64,000 bases of DNA, from the NCBI GenBank assembly GCA_905160935.1, contig CAJHZI010000533.1:1386001-1450000 (forward strand), read 5' to 3'. This DNA is from Enchytraeus crypticus (taxonomy: Eukaryota > Annelida > Clitellata > Enchytraeida > Enchytraeidae). Below are positions 11,096-21,512 of the stretch, piece by piece (within the stretch, counting starts at the first letter, position 1; each line of letters starts with the position of its first letter). The notes below the pieces were generated by a model. The model did no database searches and had not been told where the DNA came from. It saw only the letters and a list, made by a program, of their open reading frames with translations. The position numbers and the translations under genes were made by a program.

Positions 11096-12191
11096 TACAT
11101 TGACGTAAGGATTACACGGAAGAGATCCACAGCCTATCTCTACTGGATAGATGACTGATTGATCGTTGCTCGCTTGTCCACCGGCCACTCCCTCTGGAGC
11201 TTCATCCAAGCACAGATACTCCCCTCTGTACCTGATATCAGCGGCCTCACTGACGAGGAAACCCTTGTACATGAGGTCATATCCACTGTCTCCACAATCC
11301 TGTCTTCCAGGCATCATCATGACGTCATAGGACCCCTGGACGTAGCATCTCACGCAGGGCATGTCCTGATTGGCGATTTCTCCACCTGGCATGTTCTCCG
11401 CCTTGAAGGCGCCGATGAGGTCGAACTCGACCCCGTAGATAAGTCCTGAGGCTCCCTGGTGACCTGGGAGACTTCTAGGGAACTGAGGCTTATCGTTCAT
11501 ACAGAGATGATTGGAGCCACTGCCTCCTTGATTGAAGTATGCGCCTGCCATGTATCCTAAAATATGAGTGAGTGAATGAATCAGTGAGCGAGCGAGTGAG
11601 TGAGTGAATGAATGAGCGAGTGAGTGAGTAAATGAGTGAGTGAATGAGTGAGAACATTAAACATTTTCTTCATAGTGGATGAAGAAAATAGATAGTGATG
11701 TTAAAATAGATAGTGACTCCGTTGTTAAACCGTGTTGTAGCTCATAGTTATTTGCTGATAAAGTTGGAACATAATGTTGTACTGGTATCGAATCCCAGAC
11801 TTCAGACAGACGGATTGGGGAGTAAAATTTTATTACATACAATGAGCAGATAAATTCACGAACTACGTAAACTGTTAAGTGGATTTAGTACTTCACACTA
11901 ATAACAGATCTCTCTGGTAAATCTTCTCAAGTAACAGATCTAAGATAGATATTTATTATTCACGGTCTGTTGACTCCTTAATAAAGATCACTCCATTGAT
12001 CAGTATGTAGTTCCTGCACAAAAAGCTATGCCTTCTCAAAAGCAGCTTGTAGCACTGAGATAATATGACTTCTGAGATAGTTTAACTTTTCCTCAGTTCC
12101 TTCTCAGTTGTCAGTTGTCTATTACGGTGCGTGCAGTTTCAGTTTACCGTTGGTCTATTCCTCAATGGTCGCGATATAACATGGGAATATA

Positions 12192-12255
<64 letters not shown>

Positions 12256-12264
12256 CACAGTCAA

Positions 12265-12311
<47 letters not shown>

Positions 12312-13420
12312 GACGTGCATAGTCTTGGAACTAGTGGTGCTTACGTTAAGCTAAACTTCTCATTATGGATTAGCAGTTGCTCAGTACAATATAGTGAGTG
12401 CAATATTTCATTTAAATGAAAAATAAGGAAACCTTTATAGAGAGCTTGGGATCCTGCTGGGCAGGTTGTTCTACCCCAACGTATAAACGACACTCCTGCA
12501 TCTGCAAACAGTTTCATAAGGCCCTTGGTCCAATGAGAAAAAGTCTAAAAAGCTAATGTTAACGTCAGTTCCCTCACTCGAAAGAGATGTCAGTGACGGG
12601 CGAGCCAAGGATTTGAACCCTGCACATACTGATCCGCTGTCAAATATCTTACCGATATCGCCACTGACTCCAGCCAGTGGAGAACAAGAAATAAAATCAA
12701 CAGATCTATTAGTATAATTATGCGTACGAAATATATGTTTTTTTTCAAAACTTAGATAATGTTCAAAAGTCTAGAATCGCGCTTAGTGGACAACGTTAAT
12801 TATAAATTTTAGGAATGGACGTCACTTAAAGTTAGAGCCCCAAGATCGGTTAAAAATTGAAGCTTGAGCTATCATTTCCATAAAAAATACAGAGCAGTAT
12901 TTTATTTCTTCTCAAACCTTCGGGCTGAGTCGGTGCATGGTTTGTCGGCCAGTTGTTCAACTGCTGATCAGTTACTATAGGGTTCAAATCCCGTGTCTTC
13001 TCTATCCGTCACTGACACGCCATTCGAACCAGAAACTGACGTTAAACGTGCTTAGCTTCAGCTTCAGTCCCTCTATCAGACTCCACTCTGTATGAACTTG
13101 GTGGTCTACTGAAGTGAAAGGTACAAAGAGTATATTCTTACTAAAGTTCACTTTTTCGTTCAATAAGAGCATTTCGATGATCAATAGGTGCGTCCCAGAA
13201 AAAGGCTAAACCTTTGCTATTCCCCAATGTAGGCTAAACTTAACAAGTTTGGCGTATGAGGTAGTTTCACGTTGCCTTTCCCAGTTTGCTTTCTAGCTTT
13301 AAAGCTTAGCTAGAGTAGCGCCTACACAGAAGTCTTGGGTAACTTATGAAATATCAGAAGAAGAGTAGTCCTACCTGTAACGCTGGCTGCCAGTAGGGTT
13401 AAAATGATTGCCGATAGCAT
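11063..13420 (-). CDS. Secreted short-chain-collagen-C4-like protein
   Basis: Two exons give 179 residues. Exon 1 (13375-13420) codes for a hydrophobic signal peptide, [16 protein letters not shown], and ends ACAG|GTAGGA. Exon 2 (11063-11556) follows a TTTTAG acceptor, joins in phase and runs to TAG. The mature protein has the Cys-rich pattern of metazoan proteins annotated 'short-chain collagen C4-like': [15 protein letters not shown], then [37 protein letters not shown] and [17 protein letters not shown]. These resemble the non-collagenous C-terminal domain of sponge spongin collagens. There are no Gly-X-Y repeats, so it is not itself a collagen. It should be an extracellular matrix or mucus-type protein; its partner is unknown. 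The last codons are the founder unit of the 41-bp minisatellite, and a partial copy of exon 2 lies upstream at 13671. Confidence 0.88.
11558..11652. repeat. (GAGT/GAAT)n array at the intron end
   Basis: A tetranucleotide array built of GAGT, GAAT and GAGC variants directly abuts the exon 2 acceptor of the C4-like gene. It is the short counterpart of the array at 13758-14505. Confidence 0.9.
12010..12185 (-). repeat. Repeat family B, degenerate copy
   Basis: Reversed, this shows the family-B order: CCATTGAGGAATAGACCAAC near its start, then the GAGGAA..AAAC..CTCAGAAGTCATAT region and AGGCATAGC. It lies in the intron of the C4-like gene. Confidence 0.5.
12193..12309. repeat. Two (TA)n arrays
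   Basis: Two TA arrays are separated by about 20 bases of unique sequence (TTATTCACAGTCAATCTAA). Confidence 0.95.
12548..12676 (-). repeat. tRNA-derived SINE (family A), copy 3
   Basis: A reverse copy: AAAGCTAATGTTAACGTCAG, CACTCGAAAG.GATGTCAGTG, a GGATTTGAACCC B box and CCACTGACTCCAGCC. It lies in the intron of the C4-like gene, in the same orientation as the gene. Confidence 0.85.
12925..13047 (+). repeat. tRNA-like SINE relative
   Basis: A perfect B box, GGGTTCAAATCCC, is preceded by a tRNA-like arm (GTCGGCCAGTTGTTCAACTGC) and followed by CCGTCACTGACACG and AGAAACTGACGTTAA, the family-A body. It may be a subfamily with a different tRNA-like head. Confidence 0.6.
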
Positions 13421-13670
13421 TGCTGGAATCTATGATTATCTGTAGGAAAACTGAATCACAATGGTGATCTGTAGTGGATCATGTATAACTATATAAACAT
13501 ATGTAAATTATATAAATATACGTAAGAGTTTATAATGCTGTTTTAGCGCAATGATATAATTTGATTTTCAAGAAAATTTTTATTTATGTATAATTGGTTT
13601 CGTTCTTTCGACCTCTGCTACTCTAGAGATATGATGTGAAATGAGGCTTAACTTACACACGGGAATAAAT

Positions 13671-13757
13671 TTCTAAAAGGGAACTGAGGCTTGTCGTTCA
13701 TACAGAGGTGATTGGAGCCACTGCCTCCTTGATTAAGTATGCGCCTTCCATGTATCC
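13671..13757 (-). pseudogene. Partial duplicate of C4-like exon 2
   Basis: About 80 bases repeat the 5' part of C4-like exon 2 with its acceptor (11477-11560) at roughly 95% identity. They are followed by a GAGT array, as the parent is. One base is missing in the GATTGAAG stretch, which breaks the frame. The copy lies about 250 bp upstream of exon 1, so it cannot be a normal exon of the transcript. Confidence 0.85.
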
Positions 13758-14505
13758 TAAAATATGAGTGAGTGAGTGAATGACTGAATGAGTGAGTGAG
13801 TGAGTGAATGAGTGGATGAATGAATGAGTCAGTGAGCGAGCGAGTGGGAGAGTGAGTGTATGAGTGAGTGAATGAATGAGTGAGTGAATGTGTGAGTGAA
13901 TGAGTGGATGAATGAATGAGTCAGTGAGCGATCGAGTGGGAAAGTGAGTGTATGAGTGAGTGAATGAATGAGTGAGTGAATGTGTGAGTGAGTGAATGAG
14001 TGAGTAAGTTAGTGAGTGAGTGAGTAAGTTAGTTAGTGAATGAGTGAATGAGTGAGTGAGTGAGTGAATGAATGAGTGAGTGAGTGAGTGAGTGAGTGAA
14101 TGAGTGAGTGAGTGAATGAATGAATGAGTCAGCGAGCCAGCGAGCGAGAGAGTTAGTGAGTGAATGAGTCAGTGAGCGAGCGAATGAGAGAGTGAGTGAA
14201 TGAGTGAGTGGATGAGTGAGTGAATGAGTGAGTGAGTGAATGAGTGAATGTTTGAATTTGTGAGTGAGTTAATGAGTTAATGAGCGAGTGAGTGAGTGAG
14301 TGAATGAGTGAGTTAGTGAGTGAGTGAGTGAGTGAGTGAGTGAGTTAATGAGTGAGTGAGTGAGTGAGTGAGCTAGTGACAGAGTGACTGAGTGAGTGAG
14401 TGAGTGAGTGAATAAGTGAGTGAGTGAGTTAGTGAGAGAGTGAGTGAGTGAATGAGGGAGTGAGTGATTGAGTGAGTTAGTGAGTTATTGAGTGAGTGAG
14501 TGTAG
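13758..14505. repeat. Long (GAGT/GAAT)n array
   Basis: About 750 bases consist almost entirely of the tetranucleotides GAGT and GAAT with occasional GAGC, GATG and GTTA variants. Larger blocks (GTGAATGAATGAGTCAGTGA) recur, so higher-order duplication has occurred. Confidence 0.95.
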
Positions 14506-15425
14506 ATATACTGTACATAAGAAAAAAGGAATTGTTCTTTGTAGACTGTTGCAGAACACAGTCATAATAAGTAACAAAATAGTTGCACCAAGTTTGATTC
14601 AAAGAGTTTTTAAAGAAAATCTCGTCAACGAAGGCCTACTATACTGAACATAATATGAATGCCACTTACAACAACATACAAAATATTGTTGCAATCCCAC
14701 GACCTGAAGAACATGCATTTTAAACGTCATGTCGTTACCAGGCTCTCTCTCTCTCACTCATCTATTTATACACTCTATATAGATACAAGATAATAGGTAG
14801 ATCATTAATTGTCATTAATCATTTGTCATTAATTAAATTATAATGTAAAATTAAAAAGGACTAGAAGGCGATCGTACAAGACAGCAAGCTTGAACTGTTT
14901 AACGTGCCAGAAATAGAAGTTGAACTCTGAATACCTTTGAACTGCTCGATATGTCTAAGTAAGAAATCAATTCACCGCAGCAACTGACTTGTAGACGACC
15001 GACTGTGCTCGTTTTGAACTCTTATATATTTGTAGATTCACGTGTATGCAGTTTCAGTGTAATTCATAATAATTCCCTGAGACATCTCTGCTCCGCTCAC
15101 TTGATCCATCACTAATTATTACAGTCAAGTGATCACAGGCTCAATACGACCCGGTCGACAAAATCAAATACCCGAACAACATCTTACTGAGTTCAACTTT
15201 AAATAAACATTTTCCAGGAATTTTCATCTGCATTTAGTCAGTTTCAGCTTTCTTCAGCGTAATTAGAGACAAGATAATTTTGAGAAGACGTCGGGTGATG
15301 ACTTGATTGCTCCCTGCAGTCTTAGTCGTGCTAATATGTCGCTCTTTCCGATAAAAATTTGTACTTAGAATTTAAAAACACGACTACTATTAGGACTGAA
15401 AAATTTGACTAATCTTGTTCTACTT
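14506..15425. other. No recognisable feature
   Basis: Unique-looking AT-rich sequence. I see no exon, RNA gene or repeat here. Confidence 0.5.
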
Positions 15426-15782
15426 TAATGCACTGCCAAGTGGCAAGTTCAAGGTATATATTCATACTCAAAGTCTGCTTTCTAGCTCCATAAGAGCACT
15501 CCTTAGATCAACAAGTTAATCCCTTCACAATGTATATGTCTTATTTATACCTTATGTAGCCTATAGCTTGGGAAATATTTGGCTTCTGAGGTGGTTTACC
15601 GTTGACTTCCTCAGTCAGATATATTAATTGCCATTTAATCCGGGTGGAATATTTCATGGTAAGGTGGGTCCCCTCATGCCATCCTCAACTCCTGACTTAG
15701 TCCCCTCTTACCTGTACGCAGTAGATTGTTTGCGGTTGCCCTATTCTGCAGTGGTCCAACCACACCCGAGCATAACACGGGG
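15426..15782 (-). repeat. Repeat family B, near-full-length copy
   Basis: Reversed, it starts at GTGTTATGCTCGGGTGTGG and runs through CACTGCAGAATAGGGCAACC, AAACCACCTCAGAAGCC, GCTATAGGCTACATAAGG, GGGATTAACTTGTTGATC and GGAGTGCTCTTATGG. It ends at the 3' hairpin CTTGCCACTTGGCAGTGCA. It matches the plus-strand copy at 18531 along its length. I see no coding capacity. Confidence 0.8.
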
Positions 15783-16026
15783 AACTAAAGACTAAAGCGA
15801 AATGGACTAATCTTAGAATTGAAAAACATGACTAAACTTATCATATAAAAACACGACTACTGTTAGAATTTAAAAACACGACCACTCTTCATTCATTCAA
15901 TATCCTGCCCTCTCCCAGTCTTCTCGACTCGCTATAGTGGCTAGTGGGGATTTGACTTCACTATCTGTTATCCTATTTCTTAGCCCAGGGCATTATACAG
16001 CCCAGGGCATTTTATAAAAATAATAG

Positions 16027-16086
16027 TAGTCATCATCATCTTCCCTTAAAACCCAGTTTAACCAGGGTCGGGATACGAATAGACAT
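16027..16086 (-). repeat. Repeat tail ending in (GAT)n, reverse copy
   Basis: CATCATCATCTTCCC..CCCAGTTTAACCAGGGTC..GGATACGAATAGAC is a near-consensus reverse copy of the (GAT)n-tailed core. Confidence 0.65.
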
Positions 16087-16129
16087 TCTTTAATAATAAT
16101 AGTAGTAACAATAGTAATTATAATAGTAA

Positions 16130-16354
16130 TAATAATAATAATTATTATTATTATATTACTAATTAGTATTATTATTATTCTTATTATTTTTATAATTATT
16201 ATTACTTTTATAATTATTATCCCTAAGAAGGGATTCTTTTTTAATTGTTTAATATTTTTCTCTCCACTCCAAAATGCCGTGTCATCAAAAGTGCTACGGA
16301 AACAAACTGCATTGTAACACTGTAGATTATTATAATTATTATAATATTAATAAC

Positions 16355-16396
<42 letters not shown>

Positions 16397-16605
16397 CTGC
16401 AGTGTTACAATGCAGTTTGTTTCCGTAGCACTTTGGTGAAACGTCATTTTGGAGTGGAGAGAAAAATATTAAACAATTAAAAAAGAATCCCTTCTTAGGG
16501 ATAATAATTATAAAAAAGTAATAATAGTTATAAAAATAATAAGAATAATAATAATACTAATAATTATTATATTATTATTATTATTATTACTATTATTATT
16601 ACCAA
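16130..16605. mobile_element. Foldback (hairpin) element with ~200-bp arms
   Basis: The left arm (about 16130-16345) and right arm (about 16390-16605) are reverse complements with few mismatches. The unique part of the arms includes CCCTAAGAAGGGATTC, CTCTCCACTCCAAAATG and GGAAACAAACTGCATTGTAA. The outer arms and the centre are TAA/TTA repeats. It has no coding capacity. This is the structure of a foldback MITE, and I could not define a target duplication because the flanks are simple repeat. Confidence 0.85.
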
Positions 16606-16607
16606 TA

Positions 16608-16638
<31 letters not shown>

Positions 16639-16817
16639 TGATCATCATCATCATCATCATCACCACTACCGTGATCATAATAGTAAAGGTTTATCACCCC
16701 TTTCCTCCTCATTCAAGAATGATGTCAGGGACGTCCCCACAGCACACACTTCTTCAGATCAATTCACCCAGACCAATCTGCAAAAGGCATTTATGAGGAA
16801 AAGAAGTAGGACCAAGT

Positions 16818-16988
16818 CATGGGCGTCGACTTCACAGTGGCAGCGAGATTTTTGCCCCGGTACTTTGAAGGAGTCGGGGCAAGAGTTTATCACGCTCCAA
16901 AATTGCGCGTTCTGTCGCACACATATTTATAGTTTAACTCTTAGAAATATTGTTGCCCCGGTACGCACAATTAATCATCTGCGCCCAT
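16818..16988. mobile_element. Possible small DNA-transposon remnant
   Basis: It begins CATGGGCGTCGAC and ends CGCAGATGATT(reversed).. in CGCCCATG, giving an 8-base terminal inverted repeat. CCCCGGTAC recurs in both halves. The flanks show no matching 8-bp target duplication, so the call is weak. Confidence 0.35.
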
Positions 16989-17196
16989 GAACTCTAAGTA
17001 ACTAATACGTGTAATAATAACTTCGCAATTAATATAACAACGTGTAACATTAATTTAAACCCTGCTAATTGTCCTTAATTAATCTAGACTGGAATTTTGT
17101 ATATTGTATATCTTTGTTAATTCTAATTAAACTCACATGACTGCAGAGGATGGGCTCTAGTCGAGGAATTGCACAGATTTGACTTCTAAAGGACGT

Positions 17197-17482
17197 GACG
17201 ACACCATGTAGGCCTACAGGACACCATGTAGGCCTACAGGACACCATGTAGGCCTACAGGACATCGTGTAGGCCTAAACGACATCGTGTAGGACTACACG
17301 ACACCATGAAGGCCTACAAGACACCATGTAGGCCTACAGGAAACCATAAAAGCCTACACGACACCATGTAGGCCTACAAGACACCATGTAGGCCTACAGG
17401 AAACCATAAAAGCCTACACGACACCATGTAGGCCTACACGACACCATGAAGGCCTGCAGGACACCATGTAGGCCTACAGGCC
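17197..17482. repeat. 20-bp minisatellite
   Basis: About 14 units of GACACCATGTAGGCCTACAG with substitutions. Each holds the 10-bp palindrome GTAGGCCTAC. Pairs of units recur together, so the array also grew by larger steps. Confidence 0.93.
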
Positions 17483-17697
17483 TAGCAGTTGAATTTATTC
17501 AAGCTTTCTCCCCCCTCCCCATATGCTTAAAACATCTGGCGGTAATCTCAGTGGCGAAACTTCAAATTCTGTTGATCTCCTCAGAAAAACAGAAATGACC
17601 GCAATGCAACAGAAAACTCTATGCATTAGACACAGATATTTTAATTTTCAAGCAAATCAACATTTCCAATATTTCCAAGCAAATAAATAGTGCAACA

Positions 17698-17875
17698 AGT
17701 TAACCACTCACAAAAATCTATGCCTTGCTACATGTATACCTGATATAATATTTAGCCTATAGTTTGAGAACTTTTGATCTCTGAGGCGATTTCCAGTTCT
17801 TCATGTTTTCTTTATTGAGTTCTTCCCTAGGCGCCTCTTGCCGACACATTCAATTAACGGTTTGTCTATTTTTAA
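17698..17875 (-). repeat. Repeat family B, degenerate copy
   Basis: A reverse copy of the middle and 5' part of family B: TCACAAAAATCTATGCCTTG, TAGCCTATAGTTTGAGAA, CTCTGAGGCGATTTCCAGTT and a GGTTTGTCTATTTTT end. Confidence 0.6.
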
Positions 17876-17929
17876 ATAGTTATTTCTTAATATATGTATT
17901 TATGTAAAAATTATATATGTATATACGTA

Positions 17930-17957
17930 TATATATAATTATATATATATATAGGCC

Positions 17958-18004
<47 letters not shown>

Positions 18005-18112
18005 GCATTGATGATGTATACAATATCTGCATGTATATACACGTATATATACATGTATTGATGATGTACATACTGTACAGAATCTGCATGCATATACATC
18101 TAAATACTGTAT

Positions 18113-18158
<46 letters not shown>

Positions 18159-18240
18159 TGATGATGTACATACAGTATCTGCATGTATATACATGTATAT
18201 ATACTCGTATATATACATGTATATACATACGTATATATAC
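17930..18240. repeat. Compound TA-rich array
   Basis: TA runs alternate with a repeated block that contains TGTATTGATGATGTACATAC and ATCTGCATG..ATACA, present about three times. Long TA-based open frames here (repeated Tyr-Ile) are not genes. Confidence 0.9.
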
Positions 18241-18242
18241 TT

Positions 18243-18310
18243 GTAGTTTTGAAAGTTTATTTTTAGACACAGTTTATAAACTGTGTCTAAAAATATACTT
18301 TCAAAACTAC
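18243..18310. repeat. 34-bp-arm palindrome
   Basis: GTAGTTTTGAAAGT..TTTTTAGACACAGTTTA is mirrored by TAAACTGTGTCTAAAAA..ACTTTCAAAACTAC, with almost no loop and one or two mismatches. The flank is a TA array. It could be a very short MITE. Confidence 0.9.
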
Positions 18311-18530
18311 ATCTGATTGTAGAGAGTAGTTATGTAACTTGTGTTAATAATATAATAACTAGATGTAGCCTACTCGCTCACACAAATCTAAATTTGGTTG
18401 GTCGAGTAGGCCTACCTTTGCAAGATTAACTGTACCAAGTGGCAATCATGTGGTACAAAATTTGGGTCAGCTATGAACAAAAGTAAGTGTGTCAACTTCC
18501 TCTTTTGATATATAGTGTACATGTACATCC

Positions 18531-18896
18531 CCGTGTTGTGCTCGGGTGTGGTTGGGCCACTGCAGAATAGGGCAACCGCAAACAATTTGCCGCGTGTACG
18601 TAAGAGGCGATTAAAGGCAGGAGCAGACGATGGCAAGAGGGGACCCTCCTCACCATGAAATATTTTCCCCCAGGACTAAATGGTAATTAATCCATCCAAC
18701 TGAGGAAGGCAACGGGAAACCACCTCAGAAGCCATATTTTTCCCAAGCTATAGGCTACATAAGGCATGGATAAGGCACAGACTTTTTGAAGGGATTAACT
18801 TGTTGATCTAAGGAGTGCTCTTATGGAGCGAGGAAACAGACTTTGAGTATGAATATGTTGCTTGAACCTGCCACTCGGCAGTGCACTGAAGCAGAA
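18531..18896 (+). repeat. Repeat family B, near-full-length copy
   Basis: It runs from CCGTGTTGTGCTCGGGTGTG to the 3' hairpin ACCTGCCACTCGGCAGTGCA. It matches the reverse copy at 15426 throughout and the 3' half at 51597, which defines an element of about 365 bp. Confidence 0.8.
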
Positions 18897-18956
18897 GAAG
18901 TGTAATGTCGACCGATATACACTTATATAATATTAAATAGTTAAATGTTCGGTATA

Positions 18957-18994
18957 CTTTACGGTAAAAGAATGCATATATATACAGTATATAC

Positions 18995-19057
<63 letters not shown>

Positions 19058-19077
19058 TTCTTTATCGTGTAAACTGC
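18957..19077. repeat. (TA)n array with hairpin flanks
   Basis: TTTACGGTAAAAGAATGCAT on the left is mirrored by ATGCATTCTTTATCGTGTAA on the right, with a TA array as the loop. Confidence 0.8.
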
Positions 19078-19082
19078 TTAGA

Positions 19083-19440
19083 GAATCTATAAGAGGTAGG
19101 GGCATAGCGCAAAATGAGCTGTAACTCGAAATGTGGTGCATATATTTCCATAAATTTTTCAGCATACATGTAAAATTGGACCATGAATAGTCGCTTCAAT
19201 TTATGTGATATGGAGACATCAGACACCAAAGTTATAGAAAATATTCTGTAGGATAACCTATAAGAGGTAGGGGCATGGCGCAAAAGATTTGTTACTCGAA
19301 TTGTTATGTATATATTTCCATGAAATTTTCGGCATATATATAAAATTAGACTATGAATAATCGTTTAAATTTACATGATAAAGAGACATCGGATACAAAA
19401 GTTATAGAAAATTTTCTTTAGGGGGTTAGGTATTTTTGAC
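19083..19440. repeat. ~174-bp tandem duplication
   Basis: Two direct copies begin CTATAAGAGGTAGGGGCAT and run through ATATTTCCAT.AA.TTTTC, CATGAATA.TCG, GAGACATC and AAAGTTATAGAAAAT. They are about 80% identical. The right edge, GACGCAGTCTGTATATA, resembles the inverted end of the element at 29791. It may be a remnant of a DNA transposon with internal repeats. Confidence 0.8.
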
Positions 19441-19444
19441 GCAG

Positions 19445-19446
<2 letters not shown>

Positions 19447-19515
<69 letters not shown>
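19447..19515. repeat. (TA)n microsatellite
   Basis: A pure TA run, followed by two copies of a TTTAAAGATATAT..TTGATATAT block. Confidence 0.95.
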
Positions 19516-19611
19516 ATATATTTAAAGATATATTATGTTGATATATATTTAAAGATATATCATATTGATATATAAGTATATATGTTGGCCTACATTCTGC
19601 CTTTCATGACG

Positions 19612-19745
19612 TCCTTTAGTAGACATTCTAAGGGGGTTAGTCTACCAAAAGAGGTAAAGAAAAGAGGTAAAACGAGATAGAAAGCAGAACGGAAGGAAAA
19701 GGAAGCAGAGGCAGACCGAGATTAGAAATGTTAGCTGCATGTTTT
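19612..19745 (+). mobile_element. LINE 3'-region remnant
   Basis: ACATTCTAAGGGGGTTAGTC, AAAAGAGGTAAA and GAAGCAGAGGCAGACCGAGA follow the LINE segment around 23970-24070. The frame is not preserved. Confidence 0.6.
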
Positions 19746-19800
19746 CATGTTTTAAAGATTGACTAATATACTGTATATATATATATATGCCTATATCGTC

Positions 19801-20174
19801 GACGGAGGGATTTAGCGCACTTGGTTCAGTTGCGCGTCAATTATCGAAGCTAAGCTACTGCGACCCCGTTAGTACTTTGTGCGTGACTACCTTGGAAGAC
19901 CGAGTGTTGACAAGTTAGGAAGAAAAAACCCCAGGGTGATGGAAGGTAATTCTTAAATCCGCGCCCGCTGAAATTGATGCGCCGTCAAAAGGCAGAGATT
20001 ACTAATAACCATGGAGAGGAAGGAGGAAAATGGGCATTAAACAAGCATCTGTGCTTCCTGATCTAGTGTGCCGTTATGAAATGTTACTCTGTGGACATGA
20101 ATTACAGAAATTGCGGAAGACAAAAAACAGCGGAGGCGTTATGTGCCATGAACATGCCAGTAGGCAGTGCATTA
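19801..20174 (+). repeat. 5S-rRNA-related SINE, copy 2, with LINE-like tail
   Basis: It starts GACGGAGGGATTTAGCGCAC as copy 1 does. It continues through the 5S-like segment (TTAGTACTTTGTGCGTGACTACCTTGGAAGACC) and ACTAATAACCATGGAGAGG. It ends in about 85 bases matching the LINE 3' end: GCGGAAGAC, GGAGGCGTTATG and ATGCCAGTAGGCAGTGCATT. A Pol III-type head joined to a LINE-type tail is the usual SINE design. Confidence 0.75.
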
Positions 20175-20300
<126 letters not shown>

Positions 20301-20433
20301 ATTATATATAGCTCCTAGAAATATATTCAATTTGTCAATATAAGTATTTCAACATGTCAATGAATAAGTTGACATGTATACCTATACAAAAATACATATA
20401 TACATAAGTATACAACCATATACGGACATGTAA

Positions 20434-20474
20434 GGGCGTATACTATACGAGCTGCTCACGTTTAGTATACGCCC
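20434..20474. repeat. Palindrome
   Basis: The arms GGGCGTATACTA and TAGTATACGCCC flank a 17-base loop. A wider imperfect inverted repeat (TATACATAAGTATAC against GTACTTATGTATAC) surrounds it, so this could be a short foldback element of about 120 bp. Confidence 0.8.
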
Positions 20475-21176
20475 CTTTATTGTAAATGTATGTACTTATG
20501 TATACAGGACTTCAAGTATGCGATGATTGTGATCTTACTCTGTAATTCAATTTATTTATTCAAGAATGCAATAGGTATGTGCAATTCAAATAGACAGAGA
20601 GACTGAAATGATATCAGCCGATGATTAAAAAATCCCGATGACATAGTTGAAGATTATGCTAATTAGTCGTCATTTCTAATGTAGCTATCATTGTATGAAT
20701 GCCACTAATTTGTTAAAAGCCTTGCTGTATGAAATTTAGAAAATCATTCATAATGAAGATCAATTAACAAGTTAATTATTTCCTAATAAATTAATCTCAG
20801 GTGCCGACTAGCGTTAATTGCTGCTGATTGAGGGAAACAAAAGAATTTGCAACAACAATTAATATACAGAATATCACTGAGCTCTGATGGCACATTATGT
20901 GAAATGGTTTAATGCGAAATGGTTTAATGTGAAATGGTTTAATGTGAATAACCCCTACACCTTTCTTCTCTCGCGGCGCAATAAGGTATGACTCAAACTA
21001 AATAATCGACTCTTCTGATTCACAAACAGTAACGAGAGCAAGTGAAAGTAGGATCGACAAGTGACACTACGTGTTAGAAGATTTATAGGAGATAAAATAA
21101 TACTAATTATGCATAAATGTACTATATTACTATACTTCCTACAGTTATACTAAAATTATATATAATTATGCAATAA
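20475..21176. other. No recognisable feature
   Basis: AT-rich unique sequence. The only local pattern is GAAATGGTTTAATG, three times in tandem near 20901-20945. Confidence 0.5.
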
Positions 21177-21475
21177 TATATATATATATTTATATATTAT
21201 ATATATTAACTACATATTATAAATACGTATATAGACTATACATGTATATATACATATATATTATATATATATATATAATATACATATACATATGTATATG
21301 TACAATGTACAATATGCATATATACATGTATATATATATATATATATATACTGCATATGCATTGCATATATATGTATATGTGGGCTATGTACATATATAC
21401 ATATATATATATACTGTATATACATTGTATATATACGTATACATATACAGTATATAGACAAACGCACATATATAT

Positions 21476-21510
<35 letters not shown>
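21177..21510. repeat. Compound TA-rich array
   Basis: TA runs are mixed with ATACAT and TGTATA variants. Open frames on both strands across it are low-complexity Tyr/Ile and are not genes. Confidence 0.93.

Positions 21511-21512
<2 letters not shown>

Noticed and set aside
11159..11449. 96-codon open frame on the + strand at 11.2 kb
   Set aside because: It is antisense to the C4-like exon 2, which has clear family motifs and a proper splice acceptor.
16818..16988. A complete hAT MITE
   Set aside because: The 8-base inverted ends lack a matching target duplication, so it is kept only as a weak remnant call.
17197..17482. Regular repeats resembling a CRISPR array
   Set aside because: The units are contiguous with no unique spacers, the DNA is eukaryotic and no cas gene is present. 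It is a minisatellite. The same holds for 10776, 3145 and 42665.
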